From Tipula vernalis (taxonomy: Eukaryota; Arthropoda; Insecta; Diptera; Tipulidae), in assembly GCA_958295665.1 (NCBI GenBank), contig OY282558.1, positions 35,423,045-35,487,044 of the forward strand: DNA of 64,000 bases, written 5' to 3'. The notes below the pieces were generated by a model. It was not told the origin of the DNA, ran no database searches, and was given only the letters and a program-made list of their open reading frames with translations. The position numbers and the translations under genes are program-made. Position 1 is the first letter of the stretch. Each line of letters opens with the position of its first letter. Shown piece after piece: positions 14,581 to 24,800 of the stretch.

Positions 14581-16267
14581 TCTGCGATTTTTTTTATTAT
14601 ATGGATAAGTAGATAGAAATTATAAATTTTATAAATGTTTCCAATTAAAAAAACATTTTTAATATATGATTATTTTTCATTTTTTATGTTTTTTATTCTT
14701 CTGGTTGGAGAGAATTTTTTCTTTTTTTGTGAAATGATTTGCGTTTGAAGTTCAAAACTGTCATCAGAGAAGAATAAAAATTCGAGCCACTTCAAAAACT
14801 TCTTATTTTTTCTTTCGGATTATCACCCACATTACTTGTCTGAAACATTTCTTGCGTTTCCTTTTTAACACATTTTTATTCAGAAATTGTTCACAATTCT
14901 ATTTGATTTGTTTTATCATTAAGGAAAAATATGAATTGTATAAAAAAATAAAATTTCGTTTTCACTATTTATCTTTTTTTAATAATGGAGCTATTAATGA
15001 CGCACAATAAAACGAGTTGCCCGATGCAATTTTATTGACTTGGACGTGCTATAAAAATTTGAAGGTTTGCACCAATGTAATATTTTATCAATTGTCAATT
15101 TTTAATAAAGGAAATAATTTATAAATGAAACTAAATATTAGATCACTGCTAAATTCTAAGTCATAATTATAACTAAATAAATAAGTTTGAACTATCGTAA
15201 AATGCAAACGGCGAATAATACATTTAAATTGAGTAGTTGGTGCTGATCATCATTGGGTTGAAATATTACATTATAGATGGCAGAACATAGTCCGTCCCTA
15301 ATACGGTTTAAAGTACCATTTAATTTAATTAGGTGGCGGACTGGACACGCAAAATTTAAAAATTTGACCGTTTCAGAAAAAAAAAACCAATCTCCTAATT
15401 TCTTTTTAATTTTAATATAAGTACTTACAATTTTTTTATATGATGTCTTATTTAGTCACTCCAAAATGGTGGAAACAGTTCTATATTTTTTGACATTCAT
15501 TTGATACACATTTAATTTTAGCATACAGTTTTTTTTTTACTTTATATCCTCTATCGTTATTCGGTCGGAAGTTTTTCATATGGCAAATGGCAATGCCCTA
15601 AAGCTCGTTTATGCGGGCGATATTTATTCATTTTAAAAATTAACGGTTGGTTTCGGATTTAAAACCATGATAATTTGAATATTTTGTTTTAAACCGTGCT
15701 GTGTCGTCATCATGTTTGGACATGTTAAACAGTGTGAATAAAGAATCATTTTTAATTTTAAAATAGTGAGTTAATTTGTGCGCTTTCCATTAAGATGTAA
15801 AGTTGTTACGTTCGGACACAAATAAAGGATACAAGCATACAAGGCGTAATTTAGATGTTTTAAATTATGCAACAATATAGACGCCAGGCAGCCGTCGTGA
15901 TTTCTTGTAAAATCTGTATTATATACAAATAATTATCAAAAATAACTGAGCATTTTAAACTAGGTACGTAATTCAAATGTTTACTCGTGGTTGTTGCCTA
16001 TTTATATAAATAAAAGGTGTTTATTAAATACATATTTTCTGAATACATTCAGTGCGAAACAGACGCCTAGTATTCCACAGTTTCCAATTGTTTTTTAGAA
16101 CCTATTTGTTCTGGTTGCGAAATTCTTTTTTGGCAATTTGGTATATGGTGTTTAAGTGTGAATGTAGTTCTTTGGTGAATCCCTCCTCTATTTTTAAATT
16201 TTTTGAACATAATTTACATGTTACTGAATTAGGAGTCCATTATTGCGTCCATAACTCCACATTGCCG
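14581..16267. other. Intergenic, Sos upstream region
   Basis: Should include the Sos promoter and 5' UTR on the minus strand next to 14580. AT-rich with no supported coding exon. Scattered ORF-like stretches near 16050-16270 may be decayed retroelement sequence leading into the RNase-H-like fragment that follows, but are too degraded to assign. Confidence 0.4.
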
Positions 16268-16440
16268 ATTTGCTTCCGGTTCACCATTCAATAAATTTGG
16301 TTGTTAATGCCATTGATATGACCATTGGAGCCGTTATTTTAGACAAAATATTTGAGACTACTCGGCTTCAAAACGTTTCCACTATACCTTATTTTAGTCG
16401 TTCTGTATCCATTATTTCCATTGTTATTGAATCAAAAAAA
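16268..16440 (+). pseudogene. Degraded retrotransposon polyprotein fragment, RNase-H-like
   Basis: The plus-strand frame shows LVVNAIDMTIGAVI followed after about 17 residues by IPYFSRSVS. This matches the pattern of Ty3/gypsy RNase H (V.DAS...IGAVL ... PI.YFSR.L). The conserved aspartate and surrounding context are partly eroded, and no reverse transcriptase, integrase or LTR can be seen nearby. The frame runs directly into the MITE that begins at about 16448, so the relic was probably interrupted there. Confidence 0.4.
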
Positions 16441-16447
16441 TGGCGCC

Positions 16448-17163
16448 AGGGCCTAGATTCTGATCAAGTGGCAAATGAAATCACAATTTTTTGAGACATT
16501 GTACTAAAATTTTAACTGCTATAAAATGATAATATATAGCATGTTGAAAATATATAAGAGCAATTGTTAAATTTACCCTCCTATAAAATGACAATAGCTG
16601 TATTTTGTTGAAGGTAGCTGCATGCCAAAAGACTTCAGGTTTTTTGACACGCAGTCTACACTAAAAAGATACAATTTTTCCATCTTTCTTGTGTTATATT
16701 CTAAAAAAGTTACCAAAAATAATACAACAACAAAAACATTTAGTAACTTTTTAGAATATGACACAAGAGAGATGGAAAAATTTTATCTTTTTAGTGTAGA
16801 CTGCGTGTCAAAAAACCTGAAGCCTTTTGGCAATGAAGCATGCGGCTACCTTGAGAAAAAATTAATTCGAATTATTTGGGAGTTATTTTTTCTTAACAGA
16901 ATAAGCCGCGAAATATTTTTTCGATTTAATTTTTATATTCTATGTCGGAATTTTTTCTGTTTTTCATTCAAGCACTTACGTATTTTATTTGTTCGAGCTC
17001 GAATTAAATAACTCAAATTTTTTGTTCGAATTATTTAATTCCTGTCACGTGCAATTGTTGTTGTAAATTTCTCAACAAAATACAGCTATTATATAGCAGT
17101 TAAAATTTTAGTACAATAAGTCTCAAAAAAATGACATACGTTATTTGATCATAATCTACCCCC
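16448..17163. mobile_element. MITE family B copy 1 (GGGCCTAGATTCTGATCAAG ends), with internal palindrome
   Basis: Left end AGGGCCTAGATTCTGATCAA; right end near ATTTGATCATAATCTACCCCC. Inside, TAAAATTTTAACTGCTATAA is mirrored by TAGCAGTTAAAATTTTAGTA at the right. A second inverted repeat fills 16607-16868: arms of about 110 bases (16619-16725 and 16738-16845, sharing TTTTTTGACACGCAGTCTAC) with a loop of roughly a dozen bases, probably a separate foldback element nested inside. It abuts copy 2 directly at 17164. Confidence 0.7.
16607..16868. repeat. Long inverted repeat (foldback), arms about 110 bp
   Basis: The left arm GACTTCAGGTTTTTTGACAC and onward is reproduced as the reverse complement in the right arm (AAAAAACCTGAAGCC). 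The two arms differ at only a few positions. The outermost pairing is GGTAGCTGCATG with CATGCGGCTACC. Nested inside family B copy 1. Noncoding. Confidence 0.85.
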
Positions 17164-17254
17164 AGGGCCTAGATTCTGATCAAGTGACAAATGACAAATG
17201 ACAATTTTTTGTGACTTTGTACTAAAATTTTAACTGCTATAAAATGACAATATA

Positions 17255-17704
17255 CTGTGTTTCTTATTTCTGATCTAATCAATCTGATTGATCTGAGTAC
17301 TAAAACGTTGTTTCTTATTTCACGTCAGATCGATCTGATCAATTTTTTTGCTGTTTCTTATTAATTTTCAGATTGATTAGATTGATTTTTTTGATTTGTA
17401 AAAATATTCCGATTTCTCAGATTAGTTTTAGTTTAGCTAACTTCATGTAATTCAAATACATATATTACCGCATAGAGAACTGTCTTCTCATCACTTATTT
17501 TTTTTTTGCAAACGTTATTAAAATGGAAATAGAAGAAAATTTTAATTATTATGTGAACGAAGGTAAATAATTTTATTAAATTATGAAATAAATATTTTTT
17601 GATCTAAAAAATCTGAACCCTGTTTCTTATTTCAGATCGACCAAATCAATCTGATTTCAGATTTCAAAATCTGCTCGATCTACGGATTTAAATAAGAAAC
17701 ACAG
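17255..17704. mobile_element. 450-bp element with CTGTGTTTCTTATTT inverted ends and an exon relic
   Basis: Left end CTGTGTTTCTTATTTC; right end AAATAAGAAACACAG, a 15-base near-perfect terminal inverted repeat, with GTTTCTTATT repeated subterminally. The ends look like PIF/Harbinger non-autonomous elements, but I cannot confirm the target duplication. At 17523-17562 there is an ATG-led frame (MEIEENFNYYVNE) that stops at a splice-donor-like AAG|GTAAAT, which looks like the retained first exon of a parental element gene. Confidence 0.6.
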
Positions 17705-17726
17705 CAATAGTTGTGAGTTCTAAAAT

Positions 17727-18228
17727 GCGATTCTGATGAAGTGACTTTTTCAAAATGTCACAAGAAAAAAAATGACAAATTAAACAAAATTGTCATTGAT
17801 TTGGTTTTCCGTGACAAAAGTCAGCTGCAGTTTTAAATAAAATATGTGTGAGTATATTTTGTTAATTTTTAATAATTCTTGTTATAAATTTGAATTGTTT
17901 ATATTTTAATTAAAATAAAACAATATTTTATCTATTTTTATACATACATATATAAAAATAGATAAAATATTGTTTTATTTTAATTAAAACATAAACAATT
18001 AAAATTTATAACAAGAATTATTAAAAATTAACAAAATATACTCACACATATTTAATTTAAAAATGCAGCTGACTTTTGTCACGGAAAACCAAATTAATGA
18101 CAATTTTGTACATGTACATATATGTATGTATATACAAAATAAACCTTAAAATATAACTGCGGTTAACTAGAAATGCAACTGCTGTAAACTGCTGTTAATG
18201 TCATAACTCATTTCATCAGAATCGCAAA
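17727..18228. mobile_element. Palindromic element with about 165-bp arms
   Basis: Ends TGCGATTCTGATGAAGTGA and TCATTTCATCAGAATCGCA. The inner arms 17783-17945 and 17950-18108 are nearly perfect complements with a loop of only a few bases around TACATACATATA; matching landmarks are TCAGCTGCAG and CTGCAGCTGA, and AAAACAATATTTTATCTATT and its complement. This forms a hairpin of more than 320 bases. Noncoding. Confidence 0.85.
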
Positions 18229-18300
18229 TTTTCCGTGACAATATTTTGTACTAATAACAAAATGTCACGAAAAATTGTCATTTCATCATAATCTACCCCC

Positions 18301-18526
18301 AGATCAAGGCTTTGTGTTTTATTGGCACAAAAGTTATTAGATTGCTTGATCTAGATCAAATTTCAAAAATCGAATTTTTTTACAAGATTCACCCCCACCT
18401 TTCTACCGAACTCACTAATACGTAGAAATATCCATTTTTTACTATTATAAATAATAGCTAAAAATCTATAAACGCCATTTTGGCTGGCATCATTCGTGAA
18501 TTGAAGCTGCTTACATGGTACAATTC
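18301..18526. other. Spacer between family B copies
   Basis: Unique-looking AT-rich spacer. Nothing coding or repeated recognised. Confidence 0.3.
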
Positions 18527-18760
18527 TGGGCCTAGATTCTGATCAAGTGACAAATGACAATTTTTTGTGACTTTGTACTAAAATTTTAACTGCTAAAAAT
18601 GACAATATATAGCAGTTAAATTGTTGATATTGCAGTTGTTTAATTTTAACTGCTATAAAATGACAATATATAGCAGTTAAATTTATCATTTTACAGTAGT
18701 TAAAATTTTAGTACAAAGTGAAAAAAAATTTCATTTCTCACTTGATCAGAATTTAGCCCC
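18527..18760. mobile_element. MITE family B copy 3, compact
   Basis: Left end GGGCCTAGATTCTGATCAAG, right end TCACTTGATCAGAATTTAGC followed by CCC. Internally it carries repeats of TTAACTGCTATAAAATGACA and its complement. This is the shortest and cleanest copy and probably shows the element without insertions. Confidence 0.8.
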
Positions 18761-18884
18761 TGGGCCCTGGGGTATTGTTAAACTCACAAGTCACAATACA
18801 ACATTCAAGGTGTCTTCATGGTGGTACATTTCTGGGGCTCTATTGGACATCTGCTAAAATCTCTGTAATTATCATAGAGTTATA

Positions 18885-19208
18885 CCACAGAATCAACCAG
18901 AAGAGACATAACCCTGTTTTTGTATGGTAAAATTTGCACTCATTTTTCTGACCTTGATTTGCCGAAGGTAAGAGAAAGTTGGGTTATGTATTCTTTGGTT
19001 TACTGGTTTTGATTTGAAATAACAAAAATTGAGAATCCTTAACAGTGTAGTTAGTAAAATTATTTGACAAGTTTTGTTTTAACAGCATAATTTGAATTAA
19101 CTACTATAATATTCAAAAATAATTATACTTCAATGTCCAAAAAAGGAGATAAGATAACAAAAAATTTGGTCCACGCAATGTCTATTCTGGTTAATCTTTC
19201 TTCTGTGG
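18885..19208. mobile_element. MITE family A copy 2, 324 bp, inverted relative to copies 1 and 3
   Basis: Starts CCACAGAATCAACCAGAAGA and ends TTAATCTTTCTTCTGTGG. Its interior is the reverse complement of copy 1 (3229-3569). The 5-base word TTATA flanks it at 18880-18884 and 19209-19213. Confidence 0.85.
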
Positions 19209-19213
19209 TTATA

Positions 19214-19547
19214 CCACAGAAGAAAGATTAACCAGAATAGACATTGCGTGGATCAAATTTTTTTTCATCTTACCTTCTTTTTTGGACTTTGAAGTATAAT
19301 TATTTTCGAATATGATGAATTTTTTGAATATTTAATACAAATTATGCTGCAAAACTTGTCATATAATTTCACTAACTATACTGTTAAGGATTCTTAATTT
19401 TTATTATTTCAAATAAAAACCAGTAAACCAAAGAATACATAATCCAACTTTCTCTTACCTTCGGCAAATCAAGGTCAAAAAAATGAGTCCAAATTTTTCC
19501 ATACAAAAACAGCGATATGACTGTTCTGGTTAATCTTTCTTCTGTGG
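19214..19547. mobile_element. MITE family A copy 3, 334 bp
   Basis: Starts CCACAGAAGAAAGATTAACC and ends TAATCTTTCTTCTGTGG, followed by TTATA at 19548-19552. Only TTATA separates it from copy 2, which lies in the opposite orientation, so copies 2 and 3 together form an inverted pair of about 660 bases with three TTATA words (left, middle, right). Confidence 0.85.
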
Positions 19548-19724
19548 TTATACACTTAGAGCTGAAACAAAGTTTTGAAATGGCTTTTTCCCGTATAAAA
19601 TCTTGTAGTTCAAGCGTAGACAGTTTTAGCACAGATAAGAATAGACAGATGTGGATCTTGTATGGGCCATATTTACATTCCAAATTTCAATAGCAAATTT
19701 CATTCCAATCTGTTTAGACCAGGA

Positions 19725-19892
19725 CGTATATATAATTTACAGTTCTATCCCTTTTTATCCTTTTACCCATGACTATTTTTATTACAAACGAAAACCAAAA
19801 AAAAACGAAATGCTTCCTTTTTGTTTTGATGTAGTAAAATTAGTCATGGGTAAAAGGATAAAAAGGCATAGAACTGTAAATTATATATACGT
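19725..19892. repeat. Nested palindrome 1
   Basis: Arms 19725-19784 and 19831-19892 begin and end with ACGTATATATAATTTACAG and its complement, and include CCTTTTACCCATGACTA. The loop is about 45 bases. Noncoding. Confidence 0.8.
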
Positions 19893-20041
19893 GGGCCCGA
19901 ATTCCGGATCAATGACAAATGAGAATGAGAAATGACTTTATGTTTTATTTCGCCTACTCTAAATAAAAATGCAACCGACTAGTTGAAATAAAAAATCAAG
20001 TCATTTCTCATTATCATTTGTCATCGAACCGGAATTCGGGC
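19893..20041. repeat. Nested palindrome 2, 149 bp, GGGCCCGAATTCCGG ends
   Basis: Left end GGGCCCGAATTCCGGATCA and right end CCGGAATTCGGGCA are complementary. The inner part AATGACAAATGA, AATGAGAAATGACTT is mirrored at the right as AAGTCATTTCTCATT, ATCATTTGTCAT. It is MITE-like, noncoding, with ends resembling but not equal to family B. Confidence 0.8.
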
Positions 20042-20043
20042 AC

Positions 20044-20215
20044 TGGGGTGAGATGTTGTAACCATCACGTTTTTCGCTTCGATGCATTTTCGATAGAATA
20101 ACGGTATTTTAGAACTAAATTGTTTTAAAATTTTATATTTTTAACAAAGCAGTACAGTTATTCTATCGAAAACGCATCGAAGCGAAAAACGTGATGGTTA
20201 CAACATCTCACCCCT
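20044..20215. repeat. Nested palindrome 3
   Basis: Left arm TGGGGTGAGATGTTGTAACC at 20044 and right arm GGTTACAACATCTCACCCC at 20195-20213; matching continues through AACGTGATGG / CCATCACGTT and the CGATAGAATAAC segment. Arms about 65 bases, loop about 40. Noncoding. Confidence 0.8.
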
Positions 20216-20349
20216 GGTATAAACAGATTGGAATGAAATTTGCTATTGAAATTTGGAATGTAAATATGGCCCATACTTCAAGATCCACATCTGTCTGTTC
20301 TTATCTGTGGTTTTAATTTTTATTCTTATTAAAAATTAGTTGTGCGTAG

Positions 20350-20924
20350 CATAGTTCCGAACCTCGAACCCGCTCCGATTCAAAGATTTTTAGTAATTTT
20401 TTCGAACCCAACAAATCGCGGGTTCGATTCAACCGGATTCCGGGTTGACAAAAAAAAAATCGTACATATTATTTATCATCATCCAACAATTTATACGCTA
20501 ACTTTGAACTAAGCGTATAACAGGAGTTTACTGTTTATGAATCCTTCTCACGGGTTCACAAGGAGAAAAATATTATGGATTGGTGGGAAAACTATAAAAT
20601 TGAAATTCCACTTTTATACGAAGTTGCGCAAATTGTGTTAGCGGTTCCTGCAACGTAAGTGAATGTGGAATGGGCATTTTCGGCTTTAAACTTTATTTTG
20701 CACCACAAAGGGTACACCTTGAAGAAGAATCATTAAGTGATATCCTATTCATCAGACTAAACGAAATGTTTTTAATGAAATAAATAAATATGTATATAGA
20801 TTTTTTTTATATACATATTTGTGAAGTTTTATTTTTTTATTAACCTGAACCCGAACCCAATTATTTTCTTGCTTTGAACCAGAACCCGAACACTAACCCA
20901 AAATTTTGCGGGTTCGAAACCCTG
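20350..20924 (+). mobile_element. hAT-family transposon remnant, 575 bp, with 8-bp TSD
   Basis: Left end CATAGTTCCGAACC and right end GGTTCGAAACCCTG form an imperfect terminal inverted repeat. The flanks GTGCGTAG (20342-20349) and ATGCGTAG (20925-20932) match at 7 of 8 positions, the target size expected for hAT. Subterminal CGAACCC/GGGTTCG words recur at both ends. The interior keeps only the C-terminal dimerisation region of the transposase. Confidence 0.85.
20575..20783 (+). pseudogene. hAT transposase C-terminal dimerisation domain, broken
   Basis: The frame starting MDWWENYKIEIPLLYEVAQ, then LAVPAT, an in-frame TAA, VNVEWAFSALN, and after a frameshift SLSDILFIRLNEM, follows the hATC pattern (WW, P.L...A, IPATS, SER.FS, L....FLR.N). 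One premature stop and one frameshift make it non-functional. The rest of the transposase is deleted. Confidence 0.8.
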
Positions 20925-20932
20925 ATGCGTAG

Positions 20933-21851
20933 TTTCGTGAAAATTAAAAATTATCAAATAAAACAAAACAATTTTTTTTTAAATTTTCAAAATATAATTT
21001 AATTTTTATTTACTATTAACAATTATTTTGTTTATTTCTTTTCAAAAATTCTTAATTTTCCTGTAAATTTGAAATGTATATAAGGAAAATTTCCAAATTT
21101 TTTGTATTTTGAATTTTTCATTTGTAAATAAATTAATGAATAAAGTAAAATAATAGTTGAAATGAAAAACTAAAACAAAACAAAATAATTGGGACTAGAA
21201 TAAATTAAAATGTTTTATGTAACTTGTAACAAAAGAATAGTTCTCCAACAAGTAAATAAACGTTTTATTATTTATTTATTGTAATTTTTGTCATAATTAC
21301 TAAGTTTAAACAATAAAAACAATGTACATAAAACAAATTAATTCATATTCTAAATAAAAAAAAGTTAAGAAAAAACTAAAAACTAAAAAAAATCCTAATT
21401 ATAATAATAATTTTATAAATTGATTTAAATACTTTTTGATTAGTTTTATTTCTATTCTAATATTTTCATTGGGGCTTTTAAGTATAGTCCGCGAAATAAT
21501 ATTAATTGATTTGATATAAATAAATTTTTTTATTAAAATGAACAAATAATTAGTTATTTTCTTTTTTAAATATTAAAAAATATATTTGTTTAAAAGCGTT
21601 TTCTTATAGTTTTGTTGTTTTTTTTTTAAATATTATTTAAATAGAAAAAATATTATATTTTCTTTTAATTGTAACAAGTAACAAAATTAATGTCGTGCAA
21701 TAACATAGAACACGACACAACCGAGAATGTAGGACAAAATTTTGAATCAGCGAAAAAATCAACCAACATAAATAAATTGAAAATTAAATATATTTTTGAT
21801 TTAATAGAAAATAAAATTTCTGTATTGCTTTAAAAACTATTTATCTGTTAT
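20933..21851. other. Intergenic and milton 3' UTR
   Basis: AT-rich with long A and T runs and no supported exon. The 3' UTR of milton (minus strand) should begin immediately left of 21852; TTTATT words near 21252-21280 are candidate poly(A) signals on the minus strand. Confidence 0.4.
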
Positions 21852-24800
21852 TTACAAAAGTCCACCTTTCCGTCCAAATAGGAGAGAACTGATCGTACCA
21901 ATGAACCCGATTGGTTGGTGCTCAATATTTTTATCACTAATTTTACTATTATTACTTTTAATTATATTACTATTATTACCACCAACTGTGCCCAAATCTG
22001 GTCTCTGGCCACCATGACCATTTTTAATATTTCGACGAGACTTTTGCCTTTGCATTTGTTTCATTCGAGCACTACCCAACTCACTTGTCATTGATGTTGT
22101 TGTGCCAATCGTAGCGGCTGCTGGTGATGTTTTCGTAGCCTGTATCACAGATTTTTCCAAATTTTTCTTCGTTGATGATGATGATAAACTTGTCGATAAA
22201 GATGATATGCAACTTGAATCTGGATCATCTGACGATAAATCAAGGCTTCTTAAATTATCATGAGATATACCTTTGCTTAAGATCGCTTTAATTGTTCTTC
22301 GATTTATTAATACTTCATCACTTTCTAACGAACCGATTTTCTTAAGACTCGTTAGCTGAGCCATTGGACTTGCTGACCGTGAACTATAAAGTGACGATGT
22401 GCCTTGTAATGGTGCTAGTGGACGACTTGCCGGCGTAATACTATCAAGTCCCATATGCTCTACTTTCTCTAGAATTCTTAATGATTTCAGTGCACGTTTT
22501 TCAAGTCGCGAAAGCATTACCTTGTTGATTGGTCGAAATTTTTGTTGCTTTGAATCAATCACTTCTCCTATTAATTTACGACGAAGCATATCAGCACCGG
22601 ATGATAATAGACCCGACAGAAATTGCGGTTCTGGGGATATATGTCGCTCGGGTGATCCTTCAGGACTATTACACGGTGTCACAGTTGGTGAATAATTTAC
22701 GCCACATGGGGTATTTAAAGCACTTGGTGTTACAGCCTTAATTCCTCGTTCATTTAGCATTGATGCTAAGCCTAAATTAACCGAAAATGTTGAACATGAA
22801 TTTCGTCGAGATAATGAAGCTCTTGGTGTCGATGGTGCGCTAGGTTGGCATGATACATTATGTGATGACATGCGGGATGATGGTACGCTTGATATTATGG
22901 AAGTTCCATCGTCCGGATGCAAAACTGTACTATTGGTATATGTGTAAACACAACTTGACGAAGGGAACCGTTTTCCTGGATGATCTTCAATGTCTTCTTC
23001 GCAATCATCGAGTGAATACAACTGAAAATTGAAAATTATATTTACATTTAATAAAACTAAAACTTTACGGAATGTATTACTTGTAATCCAAGATCATCTA
23101 AACCACGACCACCACGTATTGTAACACCCGGTCTTTCTTCCAATAAACCACTTAAAGTTGGTGTCGCCAAACGGTTCCAATTACGAAGCGTTTGGGAACC
23201 TTCCATTGGTTTAACAATTTGTAATTTTTCTGGGAGACGCCATTGTGGATGATGAGAATATCCTGAACATGTCATACTAAACGACCCTAATGACATGATA
23301 CTATCAGGAGTTCGAATTCCAAGTGGTAAATTTGTTCCATTTTCATCATAATTATATGTTCCTACCGGAGCATGCGATAGCATTGCACGCCTTGCTAACA
23401 CTTCAGCTGGTGTCAGACGATTTAATGCAGCTTCCAAGTCTTTAGCACCCGGAGCACCAGGACATCCTGAAGGAGCTTGGGCTGGATAGTTTGACTGGAA
23501 TAAAATAGATGAATAAATTAGTAGATTACTCAAAACATTTATCTTGGTTGGATTCCTCACCTCTGAATCTGATGTCAAACTGTCACGTGAATAAACTCGT
23601 GCCCCCATAGAACTTTGCATACTAATTGAATTAGTAAACGGTACTGAGGAGGTTCGATATAAGTTGGTTGAATCTGTTGATTGTATAAATGTGGCCATTT
23701 TTGGTTGTGACACCGAACTCATCGACATAACACCTAAATGCAACATACTAGGATCGGTGAATGTATTAGTTTTAGATACACATTTAACGGTGTCAAACAC
23801 CTTTTTAAATCCACCTAAATTTAATGTACTACCACTTCCAATTCGATCTAATGCAATTCCCGAATCTAAACTATTCTCAGAAAACATCGATGTTTCCATC
23901 AATTCAGATTGCAGTGAATCGGCTTGTGGTATTGGAAGTCCTGGTACTAAAGTAGATCTAGCTGTTGGTTGATTACGTTTTTTGGCATTGCGTAGCTGTT
24001 CTTGTGTCTCACTTAAAAGTGACAACACTTCTTGATACCGTTCCTTGAATTCAACCAATTCACTTGCTAACATATTTTGATTTTCTTTTGTAATACTTAA
24101 AACGGATACGGTCTCTTCATTTTCGGTACTCAAGTCGTGGAATCGTAATTCCGTTTCGTTGAGACGTGATGACAAATTTGTGATTTGCTCAAGCAAGAAA
24201 CGATTTTCTTCTTTATGTCGCTCTAATTCCAAATCTAAATAAATATTGAGGAATTTAAAAAGTGCTTATAATTAAATTAAGTTTTATTTAAGTGTACTTA
24301 CTTAATCCATCATATTGAGTATTTGTACTATGCAATTGATTTGTTATTTCTTCCATTAGCCTTTTTTCTTTGTCTTCTATTTCATCTGTTTCCCGCGCCA
24401 ATTGCAATGTTTCACGTCGCAAACTAACATTCTCGTCTTGCAGCGACGAAATCTTCTTTTGTAAAAATTCTAAATTTAAAGATTTTGTTGTTGATGATAA
24501 TGGTGTTGTGGGTGTATCTACAAAAAAATGCATAATATTAAATAAACTTATTTGGATAAAAATAATTTGAGAGAAAATTTTTTTTTAATTATTTTAATTA
24601 ATTGCCATATATAAGAGATCTATTTATTAAAAACATTGTTAAACAAAACAATACTAATTGTATGGCGATAAATCATAAATCAATTAGATTTGGTAGAAAC
24701 TTTTACTAAACGAAAAAAAAAATCTAGAGCTTCTTCAAAAAATATTGAAAGTGACTGCTGTTACCAAAGTTATATGGTAATAATTATTAGTTGTGTACAT

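Larger units (their letters stand above)
17164..18300. mobile_element. MITE family B copy 2, carrying two nested elements
   Basis: Same left end as copy 1 (AGGGCCTAGATTCTGATCAA at 17164) and the right end TCATAATCTACCCCC at about 18286-18300. The host element is only about 180 bases once the two nested insertions (17255-17704 and 17727-18228) are removed, which agrees with the compact copy 3 at 18527-18760. Confidence 0.65.
19629..20310. mobile_element. Outer foldback element enclosing three other palindromes
   Basis: Arms about 92 bases long: 19629-19720 and 20219-20310 are near-perfect complements (CACAGATAAGAATAGACAGA at left; CTGTCTGTTCTTATCTGTG at right; shared core GGCCATATTTACATTCCAAA). 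The interval between the arms is filled by three further inverted repeats at 19725-19892, 19893-20041 and 20044-20215, laid end to end. Confidence 0.85.

Noticed and set aside
16622..17011. 129-codon plus-strand ORF
   Set aside because: It runs through both arms of a palindromic MITE, so its sequence is explained by the inverted repeat.
19384..19935. ORFs of about 95 codons on both strands
   Set aside because: They overlap MITE and palindrome arms and have no protein-like features.
22399..24570. Several plus-strand ORFs of 60-100 codons overlapping the milton C-terminal exons
   Set aside because: They are antisense shadows of well-supported minus-strand milton exons.
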